The notes under the pieces are model-generated. The model had not been told where the DNA came from. It did no database searches and saw only the letters and a program-made list of their open reading frames with translations. 61,702 nt of DNA. It comes from Bacteroidales bacterium (GTDB lineage: Bacteria; Bacteroidota; Bacteroidia; Bacteroidales; UBA7332). Positions 60,333-61,702 of this stretch are shown here, piece after piece. Location of the stretch: assembly GCA_028687995.1 (NCBI GenBank), contig JAQTZA010000016.1, positions 1 to 61,702 of the forward strand, in the 5' to 3' direction. A program made the translations under genes and the position numbers. Within the stretch, counting starts at the first letter, position 1. The number at the start of each line of letters is the position of its first letter.

Positions 60333-61409
60333 TTAAATTGAACCCGTTACTTGAATAATAGTTACGGGATGACTTGGGTCATTTGTGACAATAGAAACAC
60401 TCTCATTTAAAGCATTTCGAACTTTAGAAGGTATAAGTGTAACTTTTAGATTTGCTTTTTGACCAGCAGGAATACTCATTTTATCAATTTTAGTAACAAG
60501 AAATGCAGAAGCAGAACTCACTTTTCTAATTTGTAAAGCAGTTTTACCAGTATTTTGAATAGACAATGATTGAACCTTCTTTTCGCCTGACTTAATTAAT
60601 CCTAAGTTAATTACAGCGCTAGAAACAGCAATCCTTCCAGCTGACTCTCTTTGAGCAGGTGTCATTGTTGAAAAATCCTCTACTAAATTAGCACTTACTA
60701 CAATTTTTCGATCGCTAGCAATTCTCGTTTCATTATTAAGTAAAACAAAAATATCGTCAGTACGTGAACCCCAATCTTTAATGGAATTACCTTTATATGT
60801 AACAACAATATCTCCTTTGGCTTTTGGTTGTAATACCACTGGATTTGCAACTATTGTGATATGTGAAGGAACTTTATCAAAATGTATTGAAATAGGAGTA
60901 CTTCCACTATTATACATTTCCATTCGATCCGATTTTACACCTTTAGTAGAAACATCATACATTGCTAATAAAAAAGATTTCAGTCTCAAGTCTGAAATAG
61001 AAAAAGGATATTGATCTTCAATTGAAGCTGTCTTAGGTACAACATTTCCTTTTATATTTAACATTACATTGCCTTCCTTAGCATTGCTAAAAACGGTAAT
61101 TGTCTTACTAAATGCGCCTGGACGTCCCTTTGCAGCGTATGTAGCCTTAATAAAACCTGTTTTACCAGGAGCAACTGGCTCTTTTGTCCAATCAGGAGTC
61201 GTACAACCACAAGATGCAGTTACACGATTAACAACGAGCGGTGCATCACCATTATTTGTAAACTGAAATTCACACGATACGCTTCCATTTTCTTCAGAAA
61301 TAGTTCCAAAATCGTGAAGTTGACTATCAAAAATAATAGAGGGTGCGCCTTGAGCAAAAAGTGAAAAAGCTGATGCAATCATAAACACAGCTAAAATGAT
61401 TTTTTTCAT
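60333..61409 (-). CDS. Exported DUF1573 protein
   Basis: This 358-residue exported protein (signal peptide to about residue 20, ending LFAQ) has two to three Ig-like DUF1573 domains. The first is FDSQLHDFGTISEENGSVSCEFQFTN (split: HDFGTISEENG, then CEFQFTNNG), with the conserved VTASCGCTTPDW. The last is INLGLIKSGEKKVQSLSI. The paired Cys of SCGC may form a disulfide or bind metal. The family is common in Bacteroidetes envelopes and its function is unknown. ATG 61409 (MKKII) gives the proper signal; 61427 adds six residues. Confidence 0.86.
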   Translation of the reverse strand: MKKIILAVFMIASAFSLFAQGAPSIIFDSQLHDFGTISEENGSVSCEFQFTNNGDAPLVVNRVTASCGCTTPDWTKEPVAPGKTGFIKATYAAKGRPGAFSKTITVFSNAKEGNVMLNIKGNVVPKTASIEDQYPFSISDLRLKSFLLAMYDVSTKGVKSDRMEMYNSGSTPISIHFDKVPSHITIVANPVVLQPKAKGDIVVTYKGNSIKDWGSRTDDIFVLLNNETRIASDRKIVVSANLVEDFSTMTPAQRESAGRIAVSSAVINLGLIKSGEKKVQSLSIQNTGKTALQIRKVSSASAFLVTKIDKMSIPAGQKANLKVTLIPSKVRNALNESVSIVTNDPSHPVTIIQVTGSI

Positions 61410-61584
61410 TTGATTGAATTTAAACAATTATACAATTTTAGAAAGTAGTACAAATGTATGAAAATCTATTGTATCATTGTAAAACGCAAACTATTTTGTG
61501 ACTACTTAACATTACAAAACGTTCGTAGATCCCGTAAAGGAGGATATTAATACAGATCACTTTGTTTGATTAACCTTAAACGAC

Positions 61585-61620
61585 AAACCCCTCATCAGAA
61601 GTTGATCTGATGAGGGGTTT
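61585..61620 (-). terminator. Terminator of the rRNA operon
   Basis: A 15-bp perfect stem (61585-61599 with 61606-61620), AGTTGA loop, immediately beyond the 5S 3' end on the minus strand. The remainder of 61410-61584 holds nothing I recognise apart from the DUF1573 leader. Confidence 0.93.
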
Positions 61621-61625
61621 TAAAA

Positions 61626-61702
<77 letters not shown>

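Overview
The window is AT-rich DNA from a member of the Bacteroidetes, most likely the order Bacteroidales. Three things point there. Many genes carry the Bacteroidetes sigma-A promoter form (TTG or TTTG near -33, TAnnTTTG near -7) and lack strong Shine-Dalgarno sites. Several protein families are typical of the phylum (DUF5606, DUF3276, DUF4301, DUF4292, LruC-domain lipoprotein, an M6 protease with a C-terminal region resembling a type IX secretion sorting domain). The nusB-yajC-ybbR-coaE-DUF5606 order is also one I associate with this group. I cannot name a genus. The left end lies in a 381-bp duplicated unit derived from an IS110-type element and the right end stops inside a 5S rRNA gene. 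Both are typical assembly break points, so this may be a whole contig.

Layout. 1-2541: IS110 remnant and a complete AbiE-type (type IV) toxin-antitoxin pair with palindromic operators. 2542-5534: small accessory genes (short unknown protein, lipoprotein, DUF1697, a 4-TM protein coupled to a Crp-like regulator, SRPBCC protein) and two copies of a structured intergenic repeat. 5552-16297: mostly housekeeping and envelope genes (endonuclease/phosphatase-fold protein, beta-helix lipoprotein, PepD, OmpH/Skp, TruA, DMT transporter, DEAD-box helicase, PagL-like acyloxyacyl hydrolase, small winged-helix protein). 16641-21669: GH3-type acyl-adenylate enzyme, polysaccharide-deacetylase-like protein, DUF6157, CysS. 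21841-24946: nitrogen operon (TorF-like beta-barrel, PII, AmtB) with a large intergenic hairpin and upstream palindromes, then a small ferredoxin. 25055-32378: esterase-like hydrolase, orphan ECF sigma factor, NfeD-type protease, KdsB, inactive-looking M16 protein, NADP isocitrate dehydrogenase. 32378-39438: nusB-yajC-ybbR-coaE group, DUF3276, HAD phosphatase, RibF, glycosyltransferase, Apt. 39593-55322: M6 protease, RelA-like synthetase, cupin, DUF4301, LruC lipoprotein, and the dut-TPR-DUF4292-EnvC operon divergent from dgt.

55358-60214 holds the most interesting block: six co-directional genes, mostly overlapping, encoding a TagD-like cytidylyltransferase, an SDR reductase, a CDP-alcohol phosphotransferase with an altered catalytic motif, a flippase-like UPF0104 membrane protein and two tandem PlsC/hemolysin-like acyltransferases. 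Together these could make, activate, transfer, move and acylate a polar head group. The product cannot be read from sequence, but the set looks like a dedicated pathway for an unusual membrane lipid or lipid-linked polymer. A DUF1573 protein and the 3' end of the rRNA operon follow.

Nearly all gene ends are marked by clear intrinsic terminators, and most transcription units have a recognisable -7 element, so operon boundaries are fairly secure.
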